Assembly: GCA_021648365.1 (NCBI GenBank)
Contig: JAKISY010000017.1
Coordinates: 1-58,532 of the forward strand
Origin: Verrucomicrobiales bacterium
GTDB taxonomy: Bacteria; Verrucomicrobiota; Verrucomicrobiia; Verrucomicrobiales; DEV007
DNA length: 58,532 nt
Direction of reading: 5' to 3'
A program made the position numbers and the translations under genes. Positions 25,529 through 34,202 of this stretch are shown here, piece by piece. Position 1 is the stretch's first letter, and every line of letters begins with the position of its first letter. Under the pieces are notes generated by a model, which had not been told where the DNA came from, ran no database searches, and saw nothing but the letters and a program-made list of their open reading frames with translations.

Positions 25529-28213
25529 ATGTCCGAGATATCCAAAGCCTATCAACCCGGAGACGTCGAAGCCAAGTGGTACACCCGCTGGCTCGACAAC
25601 CACTGCTTTCGTGGAGAGGAAAACTCCAACTGCGAAGCCTTTTCGATCGTCATTCCGCCACCGAATGTGACGGGGATCCTGCATTTGGGGCATGTGCTCA
25701 ACAATACGATTCAGGATATTCTCGCCCGTCGCGCCCGCATGGAGGGCAAAGACGTGCTGTGGCTGCCTGGCACCGATCACGCGGGCATCGCGACTCAGAG
25801 CAAGGTGGAGCAGCAATTGCGCAAAGAAGAAGGCACCACGCGCCGTGATTTGGGGCGTGAAAAATTCCTCGAACGGGTGTGGGACTGGAAAGACGAACAC
25901 GGCGGCATCATCATCAAACAGCTGAAACGCCTCGGTTGCTCCTGCGACTGGGAACGCGAGCGGTTCACCATGGACGAGGATTACTCACGTTGGGTCTCTA
26001 AGGTCTTTGTGGAGCTTTTCGACCAAGGACTGATCTACCGCGGCAAACGCATCGTCAACTGGTGCCCAGCCTCGCTCACCGCCTTGTCGGATGAGGAGGT
26101 CATCATGAAGCCGCAAAAAAGTAAGCTTTATTACATCAAGTATCAGCTAGCTGGTGAACCTGGCACTTTTCTGGAGATCGCCACCACGCGTCCTGAAACG
26201 CTGATGGGTGACAGTGCGGTAGCTGTGAACCCCAACGACAAACGCTATGGTCATTTGATCGGACAAAAAGCGATTCGGCCTTTCCCCGAAAAAGAAATCC
26301 CCATCATCGCCGATGAGCACATCGACCCAGAGTTTGGAACGGGAGTGCTGAAAGTGACACCAGCGCATGACAAAGCTGATTTTGAGATCGGCTTAAAACA
26401 TGATTTGGAAATCATCGACGTGCTTAATCCCGATGGGACGATGAACGAACTAGCTGGCGAAGATTTCGTTGGTATGGATCGCTTCGAAGCTCGAGACAAA
26501 GCAGCGGAGAAACTCGATGAAATGGGTTTGCTGATCCGTGTCGAAGAGTATGAAAATAACGTCGGCTTCAGTGAGCGCGCGGATGTGCCGATCGAGCCGC
26601 GTGTATCGATGCAGTGGTTCTTGAAATATCCCAAGATCGAAGAGGCGACGCAAGCCGTCGCCAACGAGGAGATTCGCTTTCGCCCTGAGCGATGGAAAAA
26701 AACCTACCTACATTGGATGGAAAACATCCAAGACTGGTGCATCAGTCGTCAGTTGTGGTGGGGGCATCAGATCCCGGTCTGGTACCGTAAAGACAAAGCG
26801 GAAGAGCTGAAAAACGCAGAATCACTCGACGCAAGCCTGTCGGGCGATGATCTTTATGTCGGTATCAATCCGCCAGAAGATAGCGAGAACTGGGTGCGCG
26901 ATGAAGATGTGCTCGATACCTGGTTCAGCTCTTGGTTGTGGCCTTTTGCTACCATGAGCAACTCGGACGAGGATCCTAGTGAGACACTGAAAAAATTCTA
27001 CCCCACTACGGATCTGGTCACTGGGCCGGACATCATCTTCTTTTGGGTCGCTCGCATGATCATGGCGGGTTATCAGTTTACGGATGAATTGCCTTTCAAG
27101 AATGTCTTTTTTACCAGCCTCATTCGTGACGCCAAAGGGCGTAAGCTATCCAAGTCGCTTGGCAATTCACCAGACCCACTCAACTTGATTGACCAATACG
27201 GAGCCGACGGAGTGCGTTTTGGTTTGATGCGTATTGCGCCGATGGGCACTGATATTCGTTATGACGAAGAGCAAATCGTCGAAGGGCGCAACTTCGCTAC
27301 CAAGCTATGGAACGCGGCGCGTTATCGTCAGATGCAGCAGAGTGATGCGAGCATCGTAGCAGCGGAGAAATCTATCTACGCGATCGACATTCTTGCTAAG
27401 CTAGATGATTTGCAGAAGAATATCGAGCAAGCTTACAGCGATTATCAGTTTAGTGAAATCGCGCATCTGCTTTATCAGTTTTTCTGGAGCGAATACTGCG
27501 ATTGGTATTTGGAGTCTTGCAAAGGAGACTTTTTCGAAGACGCTGACCCAGCAGCCAAAGCCGCTACGCTGGAAACTATGGACAGTGTGTTCCGTCGTTT
27601 CTTAGCATTGTTGCATCCGTTCATGCCACACATCACCGAGGAGCTGTGGGAGAATTTCGGCTTCACCGAGGATGGTGGATTTTTGATGAATCGCAAACTG
27701 CCAAGTGAGCCAGTTTTTGATGGTCTGCGCACGGAACGAGCGGTCGCTGCCAAAAAGCAAACGGCGGATCTATACGAAGCGGTTGGACGAGCACGCAATC
27801 TCAAGGCTGAATACAATCTTGCCGCTAATCGCAATGTGCGTCTGATCCTCGATTCGACGGCGGACTGGATCGTAGCAGAGCTGCCCGTGTTGGCGCGCCT
27901 CTGTGGAGCTGCCGAAGTAGTGATCGAGCAAGGTCATGTCGCGGAGCAAGGTGTGCCAGTCGCGCTGACACCTATTGGCAAAATTTACATGCCACTGGAA
28001 GGACTGATCGATATCGATGCAGAGAAAAAACGCCTCAGTAAAGAATTGGGTAAAGCCGAAGCGGAATTGGTCAAGGTGAATAAGAAATTATCTAACGAGC
28101 AATTTGTATCTCGTGCACCAGAAGCAGTGATCGAAGAAAATCGTGAACGCCAACAGCACTGGAAAGAACGCGCTGCGGAGTTGCAACAGATGTTGGATAA
28201 TCTGGACAACTAA
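25529..28213 (+). CDS. valS: Valyl-tRNA synthetase
   Basis: This class I enzyme charges tRNA-Val in the cytoplasm and edits mischarged threonine. The 894 residues start at the ATG at 25529 (MSEISKAYQPGDVEAKWYTR); a TTG nine bases upstream is less likely. Signatures are the HIGH-type motif HLGH at residues 52-55 within PPPNVTGILHLGH, the KMSKS-type motif KLSKS at 539-543 (GRKLSKSLGNSPDPL), editing-domain sequence TTRPETLMGDSAV, and the valine-specific C-terminal coiled coil (about 820-890, KKRLSKELGKAEAELVKVNK). No T-box leader is visible upstream. Confidence 0.97.
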   Translation: MSEISKAYQPGDVEAKWYTRWLDNHCFRGEENSNCEAFSIVIPPPNVTGILHLGHVLNNTIQDILARRARMEGKDVLWLPGTDHAGIATQSKVEQQLRKEEGTTRRDLGREKFLERVWDWKDEHGGIIIKQLKRLGCSCDWERERFTMDEDYSRWVSKVFVELFDQGLIYRGKRIVNWCPASLTALSDEEVIMKPQKSKLYYIKYQLAGEPGTFLEIATTRPETLMGDSAVAVNPNDKRYGHLIGQKAIRPFPEKEIPIIADEHIDPEFGTGVLKVTPAHDKADFEIGLKHDLEIIDVLNPDGTMNELAGEDFVGMDRFEARDKAAEKLDEMGLLIRVEEYENNVGFSERADVPIEPRVSMQWFLKYPKIEEATQAVANEEIRFRPERWKKTYLHWMENIQDWCISRQLWWGHQIPVWYRKDKAEELKNAESLDASLSGDDLYVGINPPEDSENWVRDEDVLDTWFSSWLWPFATMSNSDEDPSETLKKFYPTTDLVTGPDIIFFWVARMIMAGYQFTDELPFKNVFFTSLIRDAKGRKLSKSLGNSPDPLNLIDQYGADGVRFGLMRIAPMGTDIRYDEEQIVEGRNFATKLWNAARYRQMQQSDASIVAAEKSIYAIDILAKLDDLQKNIEQAYSDYQFSEIAHLLYQFFWSEYCDWYLESCKGDFFEDADPAAKAATLETMDSVFRRFLALLHPFMPHITEELWENFGFTEDGGFLMNRKLPSEPVFDGLRTERAVAAKKQTADLYEAVGRARNLKAEYNLAANRNVRLILDSTADWIVAELPVLARLCGAAEVVIEQGHVAEQGVPVALTPIGKIYMPLEGLIDIDAEKKRLSKELGKAEAELVKVNKKLSNEQFVSRAPEAVIEENRERQQHWKERAAELQQMLDNLDN

Positions 28214-28233
28214 AGAGGAGCAAGGAATCGGCA

Positions 28234-28262
28234 CCGCCGATGACGCAGATCTACGCAGATGG
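28234..28262. repeat. Second copy of the CGCAGAT-type dispersed repeat
   Basis: CCGATGACGCAGATCTACGC followed by AGATGG resembles the element at 9250-9280 (CCGCAGATTACGCTGATGGG). Both are intergenic. It lies in the convergent gap between valS and dtd. Confidence 0.4.
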
Positions 28263-28361
28263 GGAGAAGATTGTAGGACGAGCGCTCCGCTTGCCAAAAT
28301 GCTAGGAAATGGAGGGGCGTGCTCCTGCGTGCCTTTGCTAGGTGGATGCGGTGCGGAACTT

Positions 28362-28817
28362 TTATTCACGCCGCCGCGAATCCACGCTGATCGTCACAGG
28401 TCCGTCATTCACAAGACTAACTTTCATCATCGCTCCAAACGTTCCCGTAGCTAAGCGTTGTTCGCCAAGCTCGTTTTTCATCGCCTCGATGAAAGATTCA
28501 TAAAGCGGAATCGCTTGTTCCGGACGCGCGGCTTTGATGAAGGAAGGGCGGGTGCCTTTTTTTACTTGAGCATGCAAAGTGAACTGACTGACCACAAGCG
28601 CGCTGCCGTTCACATCTTGCAGGGAGAGATTCATTTTACCCGCTTCGTCTTCAAACAAGCGCATCGAGACGATCTTGCGCATCAACCATGCCACGTCACT
28701 TTCATCATCGGCCGTTTCGATGCCCAGCAGAATCATCAGACCCGTGCCAATTTCTCCGACGATCTGACCGTCTATCTCGACCGAGGCTTCGCTCACTCTT
28801 TGCAGGATCACTCTCAT
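28362..28817 (-). CDS. dtd: D-aminoacyl-tRNA deacylase
   Basis: Dtd hydrolyses D-amino acids, and glycine from tRNA-Ala, off mischarged tRNAs. The 151 residues from MRVILQRVSEASV carry both family motifs: SQFTLHA (the SQxT active-site motif) and the cross-subunit NxGPVT motif as NDGPVTIS near the C-terminus. The frame is open for another 34 codons upstream, but family alignment starts at MRVILQRV, so I place the start there. It is convergent with valS and divergent from the squalene-cyclase-like gene; the 85-bp gap to the latter would hold both promoters. Confidence 0.95.
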   Translation of the reverse strand: MRVILQRVSEASVEIDGQIVGEIGTGLMILLGIETADDESDVAWLMRKIVSMRLFEDEAGKMNLSLQDVNGSALVVSQFTLHAQVKKGTRPSFIKAARPEQAIPLYESFIEAMKNELGEQRLATGTFGAMMKVSLVNDGPVTISVDSRRRE

Positions 28818-28902
28818 GCTTGTCAGCATAATACGGATATGCAGATTTGCCAAAACACTGCTTTGAAAATCTCGTGCCCTGTGACAGGATGTTCTCATTC
28901 TT

Positions 28903-30087
28903 ATGTTCGCCCCGTACACTCGACTGATTTTCTATTTCCTCGCCACGATTCTTTTAAGCATCGTTGATACGAGCTATGGGCAGGCGGCGGAAAAAAAAGA
29001 AGTCGTCATTCACTCCGCCACCGAGATCGAAGCTGCGATTGATCGCGGGGTCGAGTTTTTACTCAAAGACCAAAACAAAAATGGTTCGTGGGGTTCGCCG
29101 CACCATACCAAGGGGCTCAATATTTACGCACCCAACCCTGCGGCCTCACACAAAGCCTACCGCGCAGCCGTCACCGCGATGTGTATCTCTGCGCTGATCG
29201 AATCTGGACACCTCGCCCACTCTCCCGCAGCGCAGCAGTCGCTCAAGCGCGCGCAAAGTTGGTTGATGAAAGAGCTGCCTGCCGTTCGACGCGCCAGCGC
29301 TGACGTGATGTATAATGTGTGGGCACATGCGTATGGGATTCAGGCACTGGTGCGACTGCACCAACGAGCTAAAAAGACCGGGGAGGTGGAGCAGGTGAAA
29401 AAAATCGATGAGCTTATTTTGAATCAGATCGAGCGGCTGCAGCGCTACGCCTCGGTGGATGGAGGTTGGGGTTATTATGATTTCCGTGTAGGTGCCAAGA
29501 GACCCGCTTCTAGCAGTATCAGCTTCACTACCGCCACCGTATTAGTCGCCTTTCACGAGGCCGCTCAAATTGGCATCGACGCTCCAGAAAAAATGGTCAA
29601 ACGCGCGATAGCGTCGATCAATCGTCAGCGCAAAAATGACAACTCCTACGTTTATGGAGAGTATCTGAAAATGAAACCGCTCTACAGAATCAACCGTCGA
29701 GGAGGCAGTCTCGGTCGTAGCCAAGCTTGCAACATCGCGCTGCGTTATTGGGGCGACAAAACCATCGATGACCAGGTGCTGGTCACATGGCTAGAAAGGT
29801 TGCGCGATCGCAATGGTTGGTTGTCGATCGGACGCAAACGCCCGGTGCCGCACGAATCTTGGTTCGCGGTGGCAGGTTATTTTTTCTACTACGGGCATTA
29901 CTACGCCGCCTTGTGCATCGAGGATTTACCCGCCGAGAAAGCGACGCCTTTGAAAAACGATCTTGCTCACATCATCCTAGCGCTACAAGAAAAGGACGGT
30001 GACTGGTGGGACTTCCCGCTCTACAACTACCACCGCCAATACGGCACCGCCTATTCCATCATGACCTTGTCACGCTGTAGGCAGTGA
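28903..30087 (+). CDS. Secreted squalene-cyclase/prenyltransferase-repeat (alpha-toroid) protein
   Basis: The 394 residues begin with a signal peptide (about 1-27, ending TSYGQA). Repeats of the terpene-cyclase alpha/alpha-toroid type follow, with QW-like motifs: FLLKDQNKNGSWG (about 53-65), QRYASVDGGWGYYDF, WLERLRDRNGWLS and LQEKDGDWWDFPLYNYHRQY at the end. The DxDD catalytic motif of cyclases is not present, so it is probably not a cyclase. Exported proteins of this fold are widespread in Planctomycetes and Verrucomicrobia with no established function. Confidence 0.8.
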   Translation: MFAPYTRLIFYFLATILLSIVDTSYGQAAEKKEVVIHSATEIEAAIDRGVEFLLKDQNKNGSWGSPHHTKGLNIYAPNPAASHKAYRAAVTAMCISALIESGHLAHSPAAQQSLKRAQSWLMKELPAVRRASADVMYNVWAHAYGIQALVRLHQRAKKTGEVEQVKKIDELILNQIERLQRYASVDGGWGYYDFRVGAKRPASSSISFTTATVLVAFHEAAQIGIDAPEKMVKRAIASINRQRKNDNSYVYGEYLKMKPLYRINRRGGSLGRSQACNIALRYWGDKTIDDQVLVTWLERLRDRNGWLSIGRKRPVPHESWFAVAGYFFYYGHYYAALCIEDLPAEKATPLKNDLAHIILALQEKDGDWWDFPLYNYHRQYGTAYSIMTLSRCRQ

Positions 30088-30102
30088 TGTGCTTGCACTT
30101 GG

Positions 30103-30174
30103 TGTCCCCGGCGAGAATCGAACTCACATCTAAGGTTTAGGAAACCCTTGTTCTATCCGTTGAACTACGGGGAC
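30103..30174 (-). tRNA. tRNA-Arg (anticodon CCU)
   Basis: A 72-base cloverleaf on the minus strand has acceptor stem GTCCCCG/CGGGGAC, D-arm GTTC/GAAC, anticodon stem AGGGT/ACCTT around the loop TTCCTAA (anticodon CCT, reads AGG), and T-arm GTGAG/CTCGC with loop TTCGATT. A following C is visible, but no full encoded CCA is evident. Confidence 0.95.
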
Positions 30175-30272
30175 AAATACGTCGTGATGATAACGGGTCA
30201 CTATTGAGCATACCGAAGAAAAAGCAAGGTCGCTCTATGGGTTGCATTTCTGGCCTTTAAGCCAGAGATGGA

Positions 30273-31319
30273 TTATTTTTTTCCGTTTTTAGCCTCTTTG
30301 GCAGCGTGCGCGGGGATGGGGCTTTCGAAACCTTCGTAGGCGGAGGGTTTGATGCCTTTGGCGTAGCCTTTGCCGCTGAAGGTATTGGGCTTATACGGAC
30401 CGACAAAAGCGATGTAGGAATCGGCTTTGATCTGATCTTCTAAACCCAGTGACCAGTAAACGGCATTGATGATCATGCGACGGTAGCCGTCGTTGAGAAT
30501 GTCTTCGGAGGCGCCGTAAAGAGAGGTGAAAGCGCGCCCTTTGACTCCGTTTTCGCCTTGGTATTCCCGTGTCCATTCGCTTGCCATGGGTGGTTTGGAG
30601 GCATCGGGTTCGCCATCGACTTTCATCGACATCAATGGCTGTGCCATGGTGAGGATGTTCCAGTCGGACTGCTCTTCAGCATTGTAGCCACCGGCTTGCA
30701 CGTGAATGTCTTTGACTCCGCGAAGAATGGGATGTTTGGCTTTCTCTGGGATGATGGTGATGCGGGTGCTTTGTTGATGATTTTTTCCGTAATGCCCTAC
30801 CCAGCTCTGACCGAGCACTTGATGTCCGAAGCCTGCTTTGTAGTCATCGCCATCATAGCGGAAGTGATATTTGTAATAAGGGTCGTTTTTGTCTTTGTAG
30901 TTGAAAGCATGGGTCGAGGTGCGCAGTCCTACCACAGGGCCGCCGCGTTTGAGATAGGCGTCGATGTGTTTCATTTGCTCTGGTGGCAAGGCGAGGAAGC
31001 GGGCAAAAATGACCAAGCCGTCAGCGTTGTCGAGAGTCTCGATGTAGGGAATGTTAGATTTCCCCGCTTCGATTTCCCCTTTATCGTCAATGCCAAATAG
31101 CACGGTGCAGTCAAATCCGTGATGTTTCGCGAGGATGCGGGCAAGGGCTGGAATCGTTTCTTCCGAGCGGTATTCATGGTCGTCTGCGATGAGAACAAGT
31201 TTGACGTTCTTGGCTGGTTCGGAGGCGGCATAATGCAGCGGCTTGGCAAAAAGACTGGAAGCTGAACTGATCAGGGTCAGAACCAGGATCGCGAGGTAGC
31301 TGTAGTTTGAGGTTTTCAT
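30273..31319 (-). CDS. Secreted ThuA-like domain protein
   Basis: The 348 residues begin with a signal peptide (about 1-25, ending SSLFA). A ThuA-like domain (PF06283, class I glutamine-amidotransferase-like fold) spans about 38-290. Supporting segments are KLVLIADDHEYRSEETIPAL, DADGLVIFARFL-like sequence, LKRGGPVVGLRTSTHAFNY, GHQVLGQSWVGHYGKNHQQ and GRAFTSLYGASEDILNDGYR. The family is linked to sugar metabolism in Rhizobium; in PVC bacteria it usually occurs among sulfatases or dehydrogenases, none of which are adjacent here. The C-terminal 50 residues are Lys-rich and outside the domain. Confidence 0.85.
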   Translation of the reverse strand: MKTSNYSYLAILVLTLISSASSLFAKPLHYAASEPAKNVKLVLIADDHEYRSEETIPALARILAKHHGFDCTVLFGIDDKGEIEAGKSNIPYIETLDNADGLVIFARFLALPPEQMKHIDAYLKRGGPVVGLRTSTHAFNYKDKNDPYYKYHFRYDGDDYKAGFGHQVLGQSWVGHYGKNHQQSTRITIIPEKAKHPILRGVKDIHVQAGGYNAEEQSDWNILTMAQPLMSMKVDGEPDASKPPMASEWTREYQGENGVKGRAFTSLYGASEDILNDGYRRMIINAVYWSLGLEDQIKADSYIAFVGPYKPNTFSGKGYAKGIKPSAYEGFESPIPAHAAKEAKNGKK

Positions 31320-31425
31320 TGAGATTCAATAGGCTTTTTTTGTTGATAAATAAAGGTGAAAAATATCGAGTGCGGCAGGATGGGCAAGATACGCAATCGT
31401 GGAGATTTCGCCATGATGGGTGCAC

Positions 31426-31464
31426 AAAAAAACGGATCCAGACTTTCGTCGGGATCCGTTTTTG
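31426..31464. terminator. Bidirectional terminator between ahcY and the ThuA gene
   Basis: AACGGATCC and GGATCCGTT form a 9-bp perfect stem around a short loop. There are A-rich and T-rich flanks on both sides, so it can terminate ahcY (minus) and also stop plus-strand transcription. Confidence 0.8.
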
Positions 31465-31476
31465 AATTGATTGCGC

Positions 31477-32889
31477 TTAATAGCGGTAGTGTTCTGGCTT
31501 GTAAGGGCCTTCGACTGGCACGCTGATGTAATCGGCTTGTTCTTGAGTCAGGGTAGTGAGCTTGACACCGATTTTTTCCAAATGCAGGCGAGCTACTTCT
31601 TCATCCAGTTTTTTGGGTAGGATGTAAACGCCGGGTTTGTAGTTGTCTTTGTTTTTCCAAAGATCGATCTGAGCCAAGGTCTGGTTGGTGAAGCTGTTAG
31701 ACATCACGAAACTTGGGTGGCCAGTGGCGCAACCGAGATTGACGAGACGGCCTTCGGCGAGCATATACAACTGATGTCCGTCAGCGAAGGTGTATTGATC
31801 GACTTGTGATTTGACTTCCATTTTCTCAACGCCTTCGAGATTGTTGAGCGCATCGACTTGGATTTCGTTGTCGAAGTGGCCGATGTTGCAAACAATCGCC
31901 TGATCTTTCATTTTGGTCAGGTGGTCGACGGTGATGATATCTTTGTTGCCGGTGGTGGTGACGTAGATGTCGGACCAACCGAGAGTTTCTTCGATAGGCA
32001 TCACGCGGAAGCCTTCCATCGCTGCTTGCAGTGCGCAGATGGGGTCGATTTCGGTGACTACTACTTGCGCGCCCATGCCGACTAGCGCTTGTGCGCAACC
32101 TTTGCCCACATCGCCATAACCACAAACCACGGCTACTTTGCCTGCGATCATCACGTCGGTGGCACGTTTGATTCCATCGAGCAAGGATTCGCGACAGCCG
32201 TAGAGGTTGTCGAATTTGGATTTAGTGACCGAGTCGTTGACGTTGATCGCTGGGATTTTCAAAGTTCCGGCTTCGAACATCTGGTAGAGGCGGTGAACAC
32301 CTGTGGTGGTTTCTTCCGAAACACCTTTCCAGTCCTTGAGGTAGTTGTTCCATTTTTCAGGAGTATCGCCTTGCACTTTTTTGAGCAAGTTTTTGATCAC
32401 CTGTTCTTCGAGTGATTCGGAGTCGCTGTTGACCCAATCGGAGCCGTTTTCAAGATCAGCTCCGTTGTGGATCAGCAATGTGGCGTCGCCACCATCGTCA
32501 ACGATCAGCTCTGGACCAGCTCCACAAGGCCAAGTCAGTGCGCTGAGGGTGCAGTCCCAGTATTCTTCGAGTGTTTCACCTTTCCATGCAAAAACAGGAA
32601 CTCCTGAAGCGGCGATCGCTGCAGCTGCGTGATCCTGAGTAGAGAAGATGTTGCAAGAACACCAGCGCACATCGGCTCCCAGTTCGACCAGTGTCTCAAT
32701 GAGCACTGCTGTCTGGATCGTCATGTGCAGGCTGCCCATGATGCGTACGTCTTTGAGAGGTTTTTCTGCTGAGTATTTTTGACGAGTAGCCATCAAACCC
32801 GGCATTTCGTGCTCGGCGATGGATATTTCTTTGCGACCGAAATCGGCCAGGCTGATGTCTGCGACTTTGTAGTCTTCGGTTGTGCTCAT
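31477..32889 (-). CDS. ahcY: S-adenosylhomocysteinase
   Basis: The enzyme hydrolyses S-adenosylhomocysteine to adenosine and homocysteine, removing the inhibitor left by methyltransferases. The 470 residues include the N-terminal signatures GSLHMTIQTAVLIETLVELG and CNIFSTQDHAAAAIA, the catalytic segment INVNDSVTKSKFDNLYGCRE, the NAD-binding VVCGYGDVGKGCAQALVGMG (about 260), and the conserved C-terminal Lys-Tyr end PYKPEHYRY. It lies 37 bp downstream of metK on the same strand, so the two form a SAM-cycle operon. Confidence 0.97.
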   Translation of the reverse strand: MSTTEDYKVADISLADFGRKEISIAEHEMPGLMATRQKYSAEKPLKDVRIMGSLHMTIQTAVLIETLVELGADVRWCSCNIFSTQDHAAAAIAASGVPVFAWKGETLEEYWDCTLSALTWPCGAGPELIVDDGGDATLLIHNGADLENGSDWVNSDSESLEEQVIKNLLKKVQGDTPEKWNNYLKDWKGVSEETTTGVHRLYQMFEAGTLKIPAINVNDSVTKSKFDNLYGCRESLLDGIKRATDVMIAGKVAVVCGYGDVGKGCAQALVGMGAQVVVTEIDPICALQAAMEGFRVMPIEETLGWSDIYVTTTGNKDIITVDHLTKMKDQAIVCNIGHFDNEIQVDALNNLEGVEKMEVKSQVDQYTFADGHQLYMLAEGRLVNLGCATGHPSFVMSNSFTNQTLAQIDLWKNKDNYKPGVYILPKKLDEEVARLHLEKIGVKLTTLTQEQADYISVPVEGPYKPEHYRY

Positions 32890-32926
32890 GATATGAATTA
32901 GTTTTTTACTTTGAATAGTTAGATGA

Positions 32927-34132
32927 TTAAGAAATGGCAGATTTGAGGTCTTCCACTTTGTCGGTGCGCTCCCAAGTCAAGGCGTCGAGATTGTCTTCGC
33001 GACCGAAGTGACCGTAGTTGGTGGTGTGACGATAGATCGGGCGCAGCAAGTTGAGTTGCGATACGATGTCGGCTGGTTTAAAAGAGAATACTTCCTGCAC
33101 AGCGGCTTCGATCTTGGCTTCGTCCACTTGATTGGTGCCAAAGGTATCAACACGAACGCTGACGGGTTGTGGGTAGCCGATAGCGTAAGCGAGTTGCAAT
33201 TCACATTTTTCTGCGAGTCCTGCAGCAACGACGTTTTTAGCAACCCAGCGTGCCATGTAAGCAGCCGAGCGATCCACTTTACTTGGGTCTTTTCCAGAAA
33301 ATGCACCGCCACCGTGACGCCCCATGCCGCCGTAGGTATCAACGATGATTTTGCGTCCAGTCAAGCCGCAGTCACCTTCGGGTCCGCCGATGACGAACAG
33401 TCCAGTGGGGTTGATAAGAAATTCGGTCTCATCGGTGATCCACTCTGCTGGCACGTTAGGAAGGATGAGGTCTTTTTTCAATGCTTCCTGCAATTCTGGA
33501 GTGCTGATCTCGCGAGCGTGCATGGTAGATACTACCACTGCAGTCACATGTTGTGGTTTGCCATCGACGTATTCCATCGATACTTGAGTTTTGGAATCGG
33601 GGCGCAACCAAGTGTGCACTCGATCTTTACGTAGACGGGTGAGTTTCTGTCCGAGTTTGTGAGAAAGGGCAATCGGTGCTGGCATCAGTGACTCGGTCTC
33701 TTGGCAAGCGTAACCAAACATGATGCCTTGGTCGCCAGCGCCTTGCTCGGCGTGACCTTTATCTTCAGCTTCTTCAGCATCGACGCCTTGTTTGATGTCC
33801 ACGGACTGTTGCCCGAGCAAGTTTTGGAAATGGAAGGTTTCAGAAGCAAACGCGCATTCGTAAGTGTAATCGGTGCCTTCTGCGTAAGATTGTGAATAGC
33901 CGATGTCCTCCAGTGCTTTTTTTGCTACTGCGCGGTGATCAAAAGTGGCGTTGGTGGTGATCTCTCCGCCGAGGATGACCATGTTGTCTTTGACCATCGT
34001 TTCGCAAGCCACACGCGAGGCGGTGTCTTGTTCGAAACAGGCGTCGAGGATGGCGTCGCTGATGGTGTCACAAACTTTGTCTGGATGACCTTCTGTAACG
34101 GATTCTGATGAAAATATATATGATGATGCCAT
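32927..34132 (-). CDS. metK: S-adenosylmethionine synthetase
   Basis: MetK makes SAM from methionine and ATP. The 401 residues show FSSESVTEGHPDKVCDTISD at the N-terminus (substrate and Mg sites), GAGDQGIMFGYA (signature 1) and GGGAFSGKDPSKVDRSAAYM (signature 2, P-loop-like). It is the first gene of the metK-ahcY operon. It is divergent from the ArsR-methyltransferase gene with only 60 bp between the start codons, which leaves no room for a SAM riboswitch; regulation by that protein is the likely alternative. Confidence 0.97.
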   Translation of the reverse strand: MASSYIFSSESVTEGHPDKVCDTISDAILDACFEQDTASRVACETMVKDNMVILGGEITTNATFDHRAVAKKALEDIGYSQSYAEGTDYTYECAFASETFHFQNLLGQQSVDIKQGVDAEEAEDKGHAEQGAGDQGIMFGYACQETESLMPAPIALSHKLGQKLTRLRKDRVHTWLRPDSKTQVSMEYVDGKPQHVTAVVVSTMHAREISTPELQEALKKDLILPNVPAEWITDETEFLINPTGLFVIGGPEGDCGLTGRKIIVDTYGGMGRHGGGAFSGKDPSKVDRSAAYMARWVAKNVVAAGLAEKCELQLAYAIGYPQPVSVRVDTFGTNQVDEAKIEAAVQEVFSFKPADIVSQLNLLRPIYRHTTNYGHFGREDNLDALTWERTDKVEDLKSAIS

Positions 34133-34167
34133 AGTTGTTGTCCTAATTGTATTTACAAATCGTGATG

Positions 34168-34202
34168 GGTTGATATATTAGCACATAATTATATGTCGTC
34201 AA
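34168..34202. promoter_or_regulatory. Candidate operator between metK and the SahR-like gene
   Basis: TGATATATTA (34171-34180) and TAATTATATGTC (34186-34197) form an imperfect AT-rich inverted repeat overlapping the start of the regulator gene. An ArsR-type dimer would be expected to bind such a palindrome. Predicted by eye. Confidence 0.35.

Noticed and set aside
25279..25545. 88-codon minus-strand frame overlapping the valS start
   Set aside because: Part of it (KAHGIAVGGVNK) is translated from a palindrome and the rest has no family; I cannot support a gene, though homologues in other genomes would change this.
33008..33634. 208-codon plus-strand frame inside metK
   Set aside because: Antisense shadow of a well-supported gene.
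34133..34192. Possible SAM or SAH riboswitch before metK
   Set aside because: Only 60 bases separate the divergent start codons and no riboswitch-like pairing is seen.
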